The notes under the pieces are model-generated. The model ran no database searches. It was given only the letters and a program-made list of their open reading frames with translations, and was not told where the DNA came from. The translations under genes and the position numbers were made by a program. Below, piece by piece: positions 32,411 through 41,968 of a stretch of 64,000 nucleotides of DNA. Source of the DNA: Flavipsychrobacter sp. (GTDB lineage: Bacteria; Bacteroidota; Bacteroidia; Chitinophagales; Chitinophagaceae); assembly GCA_016787265.1 (NCBI GenBank), contig JAEUVF010000019.1:1-64000 (forward strand). Reading direction: 5' to 3'. How positions within the stretch are numbered: position 1 is the first letter of the stretch; each line of letters starts with the position of its first letter.

Positions 32411-32549
32411 GATTACTGTATTTATTCCACTGTTGTGCAAATTACATACCTAACTTGAAACCTCCATTAAAAACAACTGGATACATTCAAATTATTAATA
32501 ATTTATGGTATGGTTAACAGGAGCTGATTGGGTAAACTGGCAATAAGTG

Positions 32550-32557
32550 TACATTTG
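32550..32557 (+). promoter_or_regulatory. -7 element four bases before the exonuclease ATG
   Basis: TACATTTG matches TAnnTTTG. The ATG is at 32562, so the mRNA would be leaderless or nearly so. Confidence 0.5.
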
Positions 32558-32561
32558 CGCC

Positions 32562-33332
32562 ATGCCTTTACAATTACAGCGACCAATAGCCTTTATTGAC
32601 CTTGAGACAACCGGCACGAATCTGGGTACCGACAGGATTGTGGAAATAGCAATCGTTCGAATCGGGAAGGACAACTCGAGAACCAATAAACGAAAGTTAA
32701 TTAACCCGGAAATGCCAATTCCGGCAGGTGCTTCCGATATTCATGGTATCACGGATGAAATGGTAAAAGATGCCCCTACTTTTCGCCAGGTTGCCAATGA
32801 ATTGAAGCAGTTCCTTGAAAATTGTGATCTTGCCGGATACAATTCCAACCGGTTTGACATTCCGCTCTTGGTGGAAGAATTTTTACGATCAGGTCTTGAA
32901 TTCGAAATAGGTTCCCGCAGGTTGCTGGATGTGCAGAAGATCTTTCACCTGATGGAACAGCGGACCTTAAGCGCTGCCTACAAATTCTATTGCAATAAAA
33001 CATTGGATGGAGCACATAGTGCAGAGATTGATGCAACTGCAACTTGGGAAGTGCTGGAGGCGCAACTGGTCCGATATCCCCAATTAGGCGATACTGTTGA
33101 GTCTGTTATAAAATTTATAGGAGAAGAACAAATCGTTGATTTTGCCCGTCGTTTCGTATTTGTGAATGGCGTAGAAGTATTCAATTTTGGTAAACATAAA
33201 GGTCGCCCTGTTGCCGATGTATTAAAATCGGAACCACAGTATTACGACTGGATGATGAAAGGAGATTTCCCCTTGCATACCAAACAGAAGTTGACTGAAA
33301 TATTAAACAGGACCTTGCTGAAGAAACCTTAA
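32562..33332 (+). CDS. DnaQ-like 3'-5' exonuclease with C-terminal DUF3820-like domain
   Basis: 256 residues from ATG at 32562; an upstream GTG at 32547 overlaps the -7 element. DEDD-type motifs are FIDLETTGT (Asp/Glu), LAGYNSNRFDIPLL (Asp) and GAHSAEIDATATWEVL (His/Asp of ExoIIIh type), covering about 8-170. The C-terminal 50 residues (FNFGKHKGRPVADVLKSEPQYYDWMM) form the small domain often fused to such exonucleases. It probably acts in DNA or RNA trimming, or as an auxiliary proofreading nuclease. Confidence 0.9.
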   Translation: MPLQLQRPIAFIDLETTGTNLGTDRIVEIAIVRIGKDNSRTNKRKLINPEMPIPAGASDIHGITDEMVKDAPTFRQVANELKQFLENCDLAGYNSNRFDIPLLVEEFLRSGLEFEIGSRRLLDVQKIFHLMEQRTLSAAYKFYCNKTLDGAHSAEIDATATWEVLEAQLVRYPQLGDTVESVIKFIGEEQIVDFARRFVFVNGVEVFNFGKHKGRPVADVLKSEPQYYDWMMKGDFPLHTKQKLTEILNRTLLKKP

Positions 33333-33355
33333 TTCAATTAATTTCGCTTCCGTTT

Positions 33356-34117
33356 TTGGAAAAGATTGTCATCATACCTACGTATAACGAGAAAGAAAAC
33401 ATTTCTTCTATCCTTCAGGCTATTTTCGGGCTGCAGCTGGATTTTCATGTATTGGTGATTGATGATGGATCTCCGGACGGCACTGCACAGATTGTACAGG
33501 GCCTGCAGAGGCAATATCCGGGTCAATTATTTCTTGAACAACGTACCGGCAAACTGGGATTGGGAACTGCATACATCCATGGATTTAAATGGTCGTTGGC
33601 AAAAGGGTATAAGTACATCTTCGAGATGGATGCTGATTTCTCTCATAATCCAAAAGACCTGCAACGACTCTATCTGGCATGTTCAGAAGAAGGTGCTGAC
33701 CTGGCGATCGGGTCCAGATGGGTAAAAGGAGGCGGTACCGTAAACTGGCCCTGGGACCGGATCTTTTTATCAAAGGGGGGAAGCCTGTATACCCGCATCA
33801 TTACCTGGATGCCGGTTAAAGATACAACTGCTGGCTTTGTCTGTTATAAAAGAGAAGTTCTGGAAGCCATTAATCTCGATCAAATCCGTTTTCTCGGTTA
33901 TGCCTTTCAGATAGAAATGAAATTTGCCGCATGGAAACTTGGATTCAGGATCAAAGAAGTGCCGATCATCTTTGAAGACCGCCAGTATGGAGTATCGAAA
34001 ATGCACAAAGGCATTGTAAAAGAAGGAGTATTGGGGGTGCTGAAACTCCGCTGGGAAAGTTTGTTCAAAGATTACCACAACCGGATGAAAAATAGTGAAG
34101 AAGAAGCAGCCGCATGA
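33356..34117 (+). CDS. Polyprenol-phosphate mannosyl/glucosyl transferase (GT2, DPM1-like)
   Basis: 253 residues starting with TTG at 33356 (MEKIVIIPTYNEKENI). No ATG is available without losing the GT2 fold. Motifs: IPTYNEKENISS (residues 7-18), DDGSPDGTA, FEMDADFSHNP (metal-binding DAD) and GSRWVKGGG. The C-terminal region LKLRWESLFKDYHNR is amphipathic. It should transfer a sugar from a nucleotide donor to polyprenyl phosphate at the inner face of the cytoplasmic membrane. It overlaps the next gene by 4 bp (ATGA). Confidence 0.9.
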   Translation: MEKIVIIPTYNEKENISSILQAIFGLQLDFHVLVIDDGSPDGTAQIVQGLQRQYPGQLFLEQRTGKLGLGTAYIHGFKWSLAKGYKYIFEMDADFSHNPKDLQRLYLACSEEGADLAIGSRWVKGGGTVNWPWDRIFLSKGGSLYTRIITWMPVKDTTAGFVCYKREVLEAINLDQIRFLGYAFQIEMKFAAWKLGFRIKEVPIIFEDRQYGVSKMHKGIVKEGVLGVLKLRWESLFKDYHNRMKNSEEEAAA

Positions 34118-34983
34118 AAACCGCCTTTATTCGGTTGCACATCGCCGTTATACTGGCGGGATTTACCGGTGTATTGGGCCGGTTAATTACCTTAAATGAA
34201 TCGATGATCGTTTTTTACAGGTTGTTATTAAGTGCACTTGCGCTCTGGCTTATCGCTGCATTCCGTAAGACCATTCAAAAAATTTCAATTTCACAACTCG
34301 CCGCTATTGCAGGTGTTGGATTCATTGCAGCTATTCATTGGGTAACTTTTTATGGAGCAATCAAATATTCGAATGTATCGGTTACTCTTGTTTGTTTTTC
34401 CGCCATTGGATTTTTCACTGCATTGGTGGAACCCTTGCTGCTTCGGAAAAAGCCGGTTTGGCAGGAAATTGCTCTTGGATTAATGGTAATTCTGGGAATT
34501 GTTATCATTTTTCAATTTGACACCCGATATCAAACGGGCATTGTAATAGGAGTGATATCCGCCTTTTTAGGAGCCATTTTTCCTGTACTGAACAGAATAC
34601 TGCTAAAAAAGGTTTCAGTTGAAACACTTGTCACTTATGAACTTACCGGCGGGTTTCTTACCCTGACCTGCATCCTGCCGGTTTATTTATCATTTTCTCC
34701 GGCAACAGAACTCCTGCCAACCTGGTCTGATTGGGGCTGGTTATTGATTTTATCCTTGTTTTGTACCGTATGGGCCTTTTATTTGTCGGCCTACGCACTC
34801 AAGTATATTTCCGCTTTTACCGTAAACCTGACCTATAACCTGGAACCGGTATATGGCATTCTCATGGCCTTTTTTCTATTTCAGGAAAATGATGCTCTTG
34901 GATTCCATTTTTATATTGGACTAAGCATCATTGTAACTGCAGTTTTACTACAGTTGTTTCGTGTCTGGAAAGCACATCGATAA
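34114..34983 (+). CDS. EamA/DMT-family transporter
   Basis: 289 residues with ten hydrophobic segments arranged as two EamA repeats (about 1-135 and 145-285); the YALKYISAFTVNLTYNLEPVYG stretch is typical of the family. Substrate unknown, usually export of small metabolites. Its start overlaps the glycosyltransferase stop (ATGA), so the two are translationally coupled. Confidence 0.88.
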   Translation: MKTAFIRLHIAVILAGFTGVLGRLITLNESMIVFYRLLLSALALWLIAAFRKTIQKISISQLAAIAGVGFIAAIHWVTFYGAIKYSNVSVTLVCFSAIGFFTALVEPLLLRKKPVWQEIALGLMVILGIVIIFQFDTRYQTGIVIGVISAFLGAIFPVLNRILLKKVSVETLVTYELTGGFLTLTCILPVYLSFSPATELLPTWSDWGWLLILSLFCTVWAFYLSAYALKYISAFTVNLTYNLEPVYGILMAFFLFQENDALGFHFYIGLSIIVTAVLLQLFRVWKAHR

Positions 34984-35021
34984 AGCGGATTGCTTAATTT
35001 TAGCTACTAAACTGTACACAC

Positions 35022-37961
35022 ATGCGGAAAATTTGTTGGGCGCTGGTTCTTCTGATTAGTTATTTGCCGGCCAGTTCACAAAAAAAGCCATTAGATCATA
35101 ACGTATATGATCAATGGCAGAATATTGGTGAGAGAATCCTGAGTAGTGATGGAAAGTGGCTTGCCTATTCAGTAGTTGTTCAGGAAGGGGATGGACATTT
35201 ACTTCTTAAGTCAACCACCGGTAATAAATCCTGGAAACTTCCACGTGCTTACCAGGCGATGTTTAGTCACGATAACCGCTTCCTGGTGGCACGGATCAAA
35301 CCGTATTTTAAAGAAACACGCGAAGCAAGAATCCGGAAAAAAGGACCGAATGATATGCCGAAGGATTCCCTGTTAATACTTGATTTGGAGAAAGGTTCCG
35401 AGCAACGGATTGCAGATGTAAAATCCTACCAGATGCCGGCAAAAGGCGGTAGTTTACTGGCCTATCATAAATGGAAAACGATCCCGGTTCAGCCCCGGCC
35501 TGTTGTTGCGGACTCGCTTGTCCGTTTACAGCGTATGTTACAAATGGCAGATAGCCTGAACCGTGTCTCCGATAGTTTACGTAACAAGGTAAATGAAGCA
35601 CGCATAAAAGGGATGGCCGCTATTCAGCCCGCCAAAGCGCCGGATGCCGGCAAAAAGACTGAGTCGGTTGAAGAAGGAACTGAATTGATTGTTCGTGACC
35701 TGAGTACTGGAAAAGAGTGGATCCATAAACTGGTACTTGAATATAAGTTCGCGGATTTTGGACAGGTACTGGTAATTGAGCAAAGCAAAAAGAATGGTGA
35801 TAGCTTGAGCAAAGCCAAATTATTGTGGCAGGATTTTACCCGTAACAGCATCGATACCATATTATCCGGGTTTCAGGAAGCGAAGTCATTTGCCATATCA
35901 GAAGCGGGTAATCGATTTGCTTTCGTAGTTCAACAGGACAGCAGTGCGAAGGCACTGAAAAAATATTATCAGCTTTATTATTTTGAAACAGGTCTGGGTA
36001 AAGCAAGAGAACTCCTGGGTAGAAATTCAACGGGTGTGGGAAAGCAACAGGTCATCAGTCCTGATTACGCCCTTTATTTCAGCCGCGATGGTAAACGACT
36101 TTTCTTCGGACTGGCGCAGGATCGTCCTGTTAAAGACACCAGCCTTGTTGAGTTTGAAACCGCTAAACTGGATGTATGGAATTATAAAGATGACTACCTG
36201 CAACCACAACAACTGGTCAATATATCCAACGAGCTGAAAAAAAGCTTGCTGGCTGTTTGGAACCTGGAGTCAGGAAAATGGCTGCAGTTAGCAGACGACA
36301 GTTGTGAAATGGTACTGACGGGAGATGAGGGAAACTCGGCCTATGCATTAGGCATGAGTAACCTGGGTTACCGGATCGAACAACAGTGGAAACAGGATGG
36401 TGCAGTTCGTTTATACCTGGTTGATGTATTGTCCGGAAAGCGAAAACTAATAACTGAGAAGGCTAACCGGGGAAGCGTTCGCTTGTCGCCCGCCGGGAAT
36501 TTTATAATATGGTATGATCCGATTCAAAAGCATTGGATCAGTTATTCAAATCAGACAGGTATTAAAACAGTGCTGACAAAATCCATTACCGTTCCGCTTT
36601 ATGATGAAGAGCATGATACGCCATCTGATGCTCCTCCGCATGGGGTAATGGGATGGAAGGAAAAGGATGCCAACGTTTATATCTACGACAAATATGATAT
36701 CTGGGAGTTAGATCCTGCCGGAAAAGAAGCAGCTAAAATGCTGACCCTTGGTTGGGGAAGAAAAAATAAAATCAGTATTCGTAATGAAGTACTGGATCGT
36801 GAAGAGCGCTTCCTGAAAGATGGTCAGCTTTTGTTGTTCCAGTTGTTTGACAATATTACAAAGGGATACGGTTGGAAAACGCATACATTAGGAGCTTCAT
36901 TTGCAGGAGTCAGTCCGGCCACTTTGATCCATCCGTATGTAGTTGATGGTGCAATCAAAGCGAAGAAAAGCGATGAGCTGCTGTTTGTAAAAGAAATGCC
37001 ATCAGCCAGGGATCTTTGGTTGACTACCTTAAATGGAGCCGAAGATGCGGCAGCTCAGCGAAAGGTAAGTGAACTCAACCCGCAACAGGAACAATATAAC
37101 TGGTTCACAGTGGAGCTGCTTAAATGGAAAATGTTGGATGGAAAGATGAGTGAAGGACTACTCTATAAACCAGAGAATTTTGATTCCACTAAAAAGTATC
37201 CGGTGATCTTTTATTTCTACGAAAAGAATGCCGACAGGAGGTACAATTATATAGAGCCTATGCCAGTAAGGGCATCCGTTAATATCGCCTATTACACCAG
37301 CAATGGTTACCTGGTATTTGATCCCAATATTTATTATAAAACCGGTCAGCCTGGTGAAGATGCCTATAATTCAGTGGTATCAGCGGCCCGGTATTTGTCG
37401 AAGTTCAAATTTGTGGATTCCACAAAAATGGGATTACAGGGGCATAGCTGGGGAGGTTACCAGATTGCTTACCTGATTACCCGAACCAACATGTTTGCAG
37501 CGGCAGAAGCAGGTGCACCGGTTAGTAATATGACCAGTGCCTATGGAGGTATTCGCTGGGGAACGGGTATTAGTCGCCAGTTCCAGTATGAAAAAACCCA
37601 AAGCAGGATCGGTGCCACACTCTGGGAGAAACCCGAACTATACATTAAGAACAGTCCGCTTTTTCGTGCCGATAAAGTAAAAACACCCTTGCTGATGTTG
37701 CACAATGATAAGGACGATGCTGTACCCTGGTACCAGGGCATCGAATATTTTACGGCATTACGCAGGTTAGGCAAACCGGTATGGATGATAAATTACAACG
37801 ATGAATTACACGGGATCAATGAACGTAGAAACAGAAAGGACTGGACAATCCGTATGGCTCAATTCTTCGATCATTATCTGAAAGGTGCACCGGCACCAGT
37901 ATGGATGAAGGAAGGGGTACCGGCAACACTGAAAGGAATCAGATGGGGACTTGACTATTAA
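35022..37961 (+). CDS. Large S9-family prolyl oligopeptidase-like protein
   Basis: 979 residues with a signal peptide (ending about ASSQ). A long N-terminal propeller region (about 30-700) with a Lys/Ala-rich insert near 180-220 is followed by a C-terminal alpha/beta hydrolase with Ser809 in QGHSWGGYQIA, Asp898 in HNDKDDAVPW and His930 in ELHGIN. It is expected to act on peptides in the periplasm. The size is larger than typical oligopeptidases and matches a Bacteroidota S9 subgroup. Its stop codon shares TTAA with the convergent gene. Confidence 0.9.
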   Translation: MRKICWALVLLISYLPASSQKKPLDHNVYDQWQNIGERILSSDGKWLAYSVVVQEGDGHLLLKSTTGNKSWKLPRAYQAMFSHDNRFLVARIKPYFKETREARIRKKGPNDMPKDSLLILDLEKGSEQRIADVKSYQMPAKGGSLLAYHKWKTIPVQPRPVVADSLVRLQRMLQMADSLNRVSDSLRNKVNEARIKGMAAIQPAKAPDAGKKTESVEEGTELIVRDLSTGKEWIHKLVLEYKFADFGQVLVIEQSKKNGDSLSKAKLLWQDFTRNSIDTILSGFQEAKSFAISEAGNRFAFVVQQDSSAKALKKYYQLYYFETGLGKARELLGRNSTGVGKQQVISPDYALYFSRDGKRLFFGLAQDRPVKDTSLVEFETAKLDVWNYKDDYLQPQQLVNISNELKKSLLAVWNLESGKWLQLADDSCEMVLTGDEGNSAYALGMSNLGYRIEQQWKQDGAVRLYLVDVLSGKRKLITEKANRGSVRLSPAGNFIIWYDPIQKHWISYSNQTGIKTVLTKSITVPLYDEEHDTPSDAPPHGVMGWKEKDANVYIYDKYDIWELDPAGKEAAKMLTLGWGRKNKISIRNEVLDREERFLKDGQLLLFQLFDNITKGYGWKTHTLGASFAGVSPATLIHPYVVDGAIKAKKSDELLFVKEMPSARDLWLTTLNGAEDAAAQRKVSELNPQQEQYNWFTVELLKWKMLDGKMSEGLLYKPENFDSTKKYPVIFYFYEKNADRRYNYIEPMPVRASVNIAYYTSNGYLVFDPNIYYKTGQPGEDAYNSVVSAARYLSKFKFVDSTKMGLQGHSWGGYQIAYLITRTNMFAAAEAGAPVSNMTSAYGGIRWGTGISRQFQYEKTQSRIGATLWEKPELYIKNSPLFRADKVKTPLLMLHNDKDDAVPWYQGIEYFTALRRLGKPVWMINYNDELHGINERRNRKDWTIRMAQFFDHYLKGAPAPVWMKEGVPATLKGIRWGLDY

Positions 37962-38665
37962 GAAATATAACGAACGAGGCAGCGCTTGGCAATAGGCAAA
38001 AGTGTTTCCTCAACAGGAAAAGAAAGATCTGAACAAATGGTGTACACCGCCGGATTGGGAAGTTCTTTCTTTTCTTTTATTAGTAATCCTTTCATTTGCT
38101 CAAAAGTATTACTGATACTGCGATGCCATTCCGCTACAAAATTTGTTTTGATGGCCCGATACTGTTCGTCGTGTTTTTCGAATATACTTAACCGGTAGTA
38201 ATAAATGAGTGTTTCTTTTTTATTGGTAGTACTGAGAAAAAAATACCCTTCTTTGTTTTCAAGTGGAATGATTCCGACTGGTTCAATCTGAATTTTATCT
38301 TCTACAAATTCGAAGATTTCTGTACCACTTCGAATTGTGTCTTTCATCTTGCCGGTTGAATAGTGAATGATGTTTTCAAGTTCTTCCATCATCTCATCAT
38401 CTTCAATCATCTGTTCATAGAGCAATTGCAATTTTTCCAGCTGGATACCTGTGAGACGTTTGGGAAACTGTTCCTGCAGAAATTTTTTATTCTCCCTGAA
38501 TTGCACCAGGTTGTTATAATGAAAAATGATATCTGCCAATTGGGGATAGAGCCGGTTTTCATTGAAGTGCCTGTTAACTTCCTGCAGGTAAGCAAGCAGG
38601 GTATATTTTTTCAGTTCGAAATCAATATATCCTTCTGCAAACCAGGTTTGGGATAATGTTTTCAT
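37958..38665 (-). CDS. Conserved hypothetical protein
   Basis: 235 residues, not recognised. The first half is strongly helical and charged (LLAYLQEVNRHFNENRLYPQLADIIFHYNNL; QLLYEQMIEDDEMMEELENII). The second half looks like an alpha/beta region with GYFFLSTTNKKETLIYYYRLS. No signal or membrane segment, so cytoplasmic. It is convergent with the S9 peptidase, and both stops share the TTAA at 37958-37961. It is divergent from the histidine phosphatase gene, with 44 bp between starts. Confidence 0.75.
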   Translation of the reverse strand: MKTLSQTWFAEGYIDFELKKYTLLAYLQEVNRHFNENRLYPQLADIIFHYNNLVQFRENKKFLQEQFPKRLTGIQLEKLQLLYEQMIEDDEMMEELENIIHYSTGKMKDTIRSGTEIFEFVEDKIQIEPVGIIPLENKEGYFFLSTTNKKETLIYYYRLSIFEKHDEQYRAIKTNFVAEWHRSISNTFEQMKGLLIKEKKELPNPAVYTICSDLSFPVEETLLPIAKRCLVRYIS

Positions 38666-38709
38666 GGTGAACTTATTTTCCTTAATTTACTGAAATTGCT
38701 GTTAAAACA

Positions 38710-39225
38710 ATGTTTATGAAATCAGTCCTGCCATTGCTGCTCCTTACCTTTTTACTAACGGGATGTTATCAGAAATATTATATCGTACGGCATGCGGAAA
38801 AGGCGCAGGAAAGCAGCGGCGCTACCATGCAAACTGCTGGTAATCCCCCTTTGTCGGATGCAGGACAACAGCGTGCAAAGGATTTGGCTGAACGATTAAA
38901 AGCAAAGAAGATTGGCGCGATCTATTCAACCAATACAATAAGAACCAGGGAAACGGCAACCCCCACTGCCGGGCAGACAGGACTGACTATTCAAACATAT
39001 GGCAGAATTGATTCCAGCCTGATCAGTCAGTTTAAAGCATTGAAATCAAACACCCTTATTGTAGGGCATAGCAACACGGTAGATGATCTGGTCAATGGAT
39101 TAACCGGAAAGCAATTGTTGAACGATCTGCCGGATGAGGCGTATGATAATCTGTATATCATCACCAAAAAAGGGAAAAGGCTGACACTTGTTCAATCCAA
39201 GTATGGTCAGCCCTCTCCGAAGTGA
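38710..39225 (+). CDS. Lipoprotein histidine phosphatase (SixA/PGM-like)
   Basis: 171 residues (169 if ATG at 38716 is used). Lipoprotein signal ending LLTGC. The branch-1 histidine phosphatase signature is YYIVRHAEKA, with a second catalytic region VGHSNTVDDLV. It belongs to the SixA/phosphoglycerate mutase-like group but is placed outside the cytoplasm. Substrate unknown. The stop is 15 bp from the convergent E2 gene. Confidence 0.85.
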   Translation: MFMKSVLPLLLLTFLLTGCYQKYYIVRHAEKAQESSGATMQTAGNPPLSDAGQQRAKDLAERLKAKKIGAIYSTNTIRTRETATPTAGQTGLTIQTYGRIDSSLISQFKALKSNTLIVGHSNTVDDLVNGLTGKQLLNDLPDEAYDNLYIITKKGKRLTLVQSKYGQPSPK

Positions 39226-39240
39226 TCTCTATGTGTGTGC

Positions 39241-40593
39241 TTAGATTTCCCTGTGCGAATCGAAATGTTCCAGTTCTCTTGCAACAGCGCTTAAGAAGGT
39301 AGCTCCCAGGCTGCCATCAATGATGCGATGATCGTAACTCATGCTGAGGTACATCATGTGCCGGATTGCGATGGAATCGCCCTGCTCGGTTTCTATAACT
39401 ACCGGACGTTTTTTAATTGCTCCAACGGCCAGGATTGCTACCTGTGGTTGAGGAATAATCGGTGTGCCCATCAGGCTGCCGAAGGTACCCACATTGGTAA
39501 GCGAAAAAGTTCCGCCCTGTGTATCTTCCGGTCTGAGTTTGTTGTTCCGCGCTGCATCTGCCAGTGTATTCACCTGTTTGGTGAGTCCCACAAGGTTGAG
39601 CTGGTCGGCATTTTTGATCACTGGTACAATGAGGTTGCCGGAAGGAAGGGCAGTAGCCATCCCGATATTGATATCTTTTTTGACAATGATCCGGTCAGCT
39701 TCCACACTGCTGTTGATCAGCGGATATTTTTTGATGCAACGAACGATTGCTTCAATGAAAAGTGGAGTAAACGTGATCTTGGTACCCTCTTGTTTGATGA
39801 ATTGAGACTTTACTTTGTCGCGCCACAAAACAAGGTTGGTAACATCGGCTTCCGTAAAGCTGGTAACATGCGGACTGATCTGCTTGCTCTTTACCATGTG
39901 ATCAGCAATCAGTTTGCGCATGCGATCCATTTCTATGATCTCCACGTTATTGCCATAAGAACCGGAGGGTCTTTCAATCACCTGGCTGGAGGCTGTAGCA
40001 GGTTGTGCCGGTTTCGTTTCAGCAGGTTGCTGCACTGGTGCTGCAACTGGTTGTGGTGTTCCTGATTTTTTATTCTGAACAAACTGAAGAATATCTTTTT
40101 TGGTTACACGTCCTTCATTACCAGTACCGGGAATATGTTCCAGTTCGCTCATGGAAACTCCTTCACTTGCAGCGATATTTAATACCAGGGGAGAATAAAA
40201 GCGATTACCGATCCCTGTTACAGTATGCTCGGGATGTGCTGCTGCCACGGGTTCAGTAACTGGTGCTACGGGAGCAACGGTGGCTGTCACAGGTTCTGGT
40301 GTTTTCTCCTCAACAGGAACAGCAGCAGGTGACGGCGTTTCAGTTGCCGCACCATTGGTACGGATACGGGCGATAACAGTTCCGATAGGAACTACATCAT
40401 TGGGTTGATACAATACTTCCTCAATTACTCCGTCTGCCGTACTGGGAACTTCACTATCCACTTTATCGGTGGCGATTTCCAGTACGGTTTCATCCTGTTT
40501 CACCGTATCCCCGGGGTTCTTCAGCCATTTCAGCACGGTGGCTTCCATGATACTTTCTCCCATTTTAGGCATTACCAGGTCAACTAGAGCCAT
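39241..40593 (-). CDS. 2-oxo acid dehydrogenase E2 (dihydrolipoamide acyltransferase)
   Basis: 450 residues. The lipoyl domain (about 1-75) has the lipoyl-Lys in ATDKVDSEVPS. A long Pro/Ala/Val linker (about 80-125) leads to the E3-binding domain (about 130-170, SPLVLNIAASEGVS ... GNEGRVTKKDIL), a second Pro/Ala linker and the catalytic domain (about 215-445) with MSYDHRIIDG. The class, succinyl, acetyl or branched-chain, cannot be fixed, though the single lipoyl domain favours a branched-chain or 2-oxoglutarate enzyme. The E3 partner in this window is at 53096. Promoter TACCTTTG lies on the minus strand at 40616-40623. Confidence 0.92.
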   Translation of the reverse strand: MALVDLVMPKMGESIMEATVLKWLKNPGDTVKQDETVLEIATDKVDSEVPSTADGVIEEVLYQPNDVVPIGTVIARIRTNGAATETPSPAAVPVEEKTPEPVTATVAPVAPVTEPVAAAHPEHTVTGIGNRFYSPLVLNIAASEGVSMSELEHIPGTGNEGRVTKKDILQFVQNKKSGTPQPVAAPVQQPAETKPAQPATASSQVIERPSGSYGNNVEIIEMDRMRKLIADHMVKSKQISPHVTSFTEADVTNLVLWRDKVKSQFIKQEGTKITFTPLFIEAIVRCIKKYPLINSSVEADRIIVKKDINIGMATALPSGNLIVPVIKNADQLNLVGLTKQVNTLADAARNNKLRPEDTQGGTFSLTNVGTFGSLMGTPIIPQPQVAILAVGAIKKRPVVIETEQGDSIAIRHMMYLSMSYDHRIIDGSLGATFLSAVARELEHFDSHREI

Positions 40594-40615
40594 AAGCTTT
40601 CAATCATTTGTGCGC

Positions 40616-40623
40616 CAAAGGTA
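40616..40623 (-). promoter_or_regulatory. E2 gene -7 element
   Basis: On the minus strand TACCTTTG matches the consensus, 22 bp upstream of the E2 ATG. Confidence 0.55.
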
Positions 40624-40640
40624 AGGATTCAACAGTAATG

Positions 40641-41918
40641 TTAATGACTGTTAGTTTTTTCCGTACCCCGACTGATTATAAATTTTCTTAACAGGTTAAA
40701 GGCGTTGGTTGCAGTAAGTTCGATATTCCTGCGCCGGTCGAACCGGAAATGAAACTGCTGGGTAATGATTTCGTCCTGATTGCCAACAGCCACCCAAACG
40801 GTACCAACCGGTTTTTCGGGAGCGCCGCCATCAGGTCCCATTATTCCACTGGTAGCGATTACATAATCCGTTTTAAGTGCTTCCAATGCACCTTTGACCA
40901 TCTGTACAACAGTTGCCTCACTAACAGCGCCAACCGAGTTCAGTGTATCATTGGGAACCTGCAGCAGGTCTTTTTTCACCTGGTTATCATAACTGATGAC
41001 GCTGCCCAGGTAATACCGGCTGCTGCCGGCAGCTGAAGTTAGCAGGTGTGCAATATAACCACCCGTGCAGCTTTCGGCTGTTCCCAATGTTTCCCCACGT
41101 TCCAGCAACATGCGGGCAACCACCTGGTCCATGGACTCATCCTTATTGGTAACCAGCACATCAGCCACCTGCTCCTGCAGGAGGGCAAACTGTTCGTCCA
41201 TGGTTTTTTCAATGATTTCTCTTTCATACCCGGAAGCACTGAGCCGCAGGCGTACCATTCCGTAATTGGGCAGGTAAGCCAGTTTTATGAAGGAGGGCAG
41301 ACTGGTTTCAAAACTGTTAATGCGCTCAGCGAGGAAGGATTCGCCAATCCCGGCAGTCAAAAGCGTTCGATGCACGATAATTGGTGGTCTAAAATGCTGC
41401 AACAAAAGGGGGATGACTTCATCATTCATGAGCCCCTTCATTTCATGTGGGACACCTGGAAGAGAGGCAACAATCTTATTGTTTTTTTCAAACCACATAC
41501 CCGGAGCTGTACCATTGCGATTGTGTAATACGGTGCAAACATCCGGCACTTCCGCCTGCCGGATATTCCGTTCGATCATGGGCCGTTTCAGCACTTTTTC
41601 AAACAGTAACGTTACATGTGCCAGTACTTTCGGATCACTGACCAGTTTACCGCCAAAATATTCACAGAGCAGGGGTTTGGTGATATCATCGGCGGTAGGA
41701 CCGAGGCCACCTGTAAGTAGAATAATATCGGATTTTTCGATCTCTTCGTCGAGTGTCGACCAGATGGCATTCCATTCATCTCCAACGGCAACCCTTCTGC
41801 TAACGGTGATGCCTACCAGATTTAACTGCTGTGCCATCCAGGCACTGTTGGTATCAATAACCTGACCGATCAGTAATTCATCGCCAATGGTGATAATACT
41901 GGCTCTCAATAATTCCAT
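40641..41918 (-). CDS. cinA: CinA-family protein (NMN amidohydrolase/competence-damage type)
   Basis: 425 residues. The N-terminal MoCF-like domain (about 1-170; GDELLIGQVIDTNS, LTGGLGPTADDIT) acts on ADP-ribose or pyrophosphate in characterised relatives. The C-terminal PncC domain (about 260-420; AESCTGGYIAHLLTSAAGSS, GIMGPDGGAPEKPVGTVWVA) deamidates nicotinamide mononucleotide in NAD recycling. Both domains look intact. A minus-strand TACCTTTA at 41936-41943 is a likely -7 element. Confidence 0.93.
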   Translation of the reverse strand: MELLRASIITIGDELLIGQVIDTNSAWMAQQLNLVGITVSRRVAVGDEWNAIWSTLDEEIEKSDIILLTGGLGPTADDITKPLLCEYFGGKLVSDPKVLAHVTLLFEKVLKRPMIERNIRQAEVPDVCTVLHNRNGTAPGMWFEKNNKIVASLPGVPHEMKGLMNDEVIPLLLQHFRPPIIVHRTLLTAGIGESFLAERINSFETSLPSFIKLAYLPNYGMVRLRLSASGYEREIIEKTMDEQFALLQEQVADVLVTNKDESMDQVVARMLLERGETLGTAESCTGGYIAHLLTSAAGSSRYYLGSVISYDNQVKKDLLQVPNDTLNSVGAVSEATVVQMVKGALEALKTDYVIATSGIMGPDGGAPEKPVGTVWVAVGNQDEIITQQFHFRFDRRRNIELTATNAFNLLRKFIISRGTEKTNSH

Positions 41919-41968
41919 ACAATTGATTCAATGCATAAAGGTAGCAGCAATTCTTCCTAAATTGCCGC

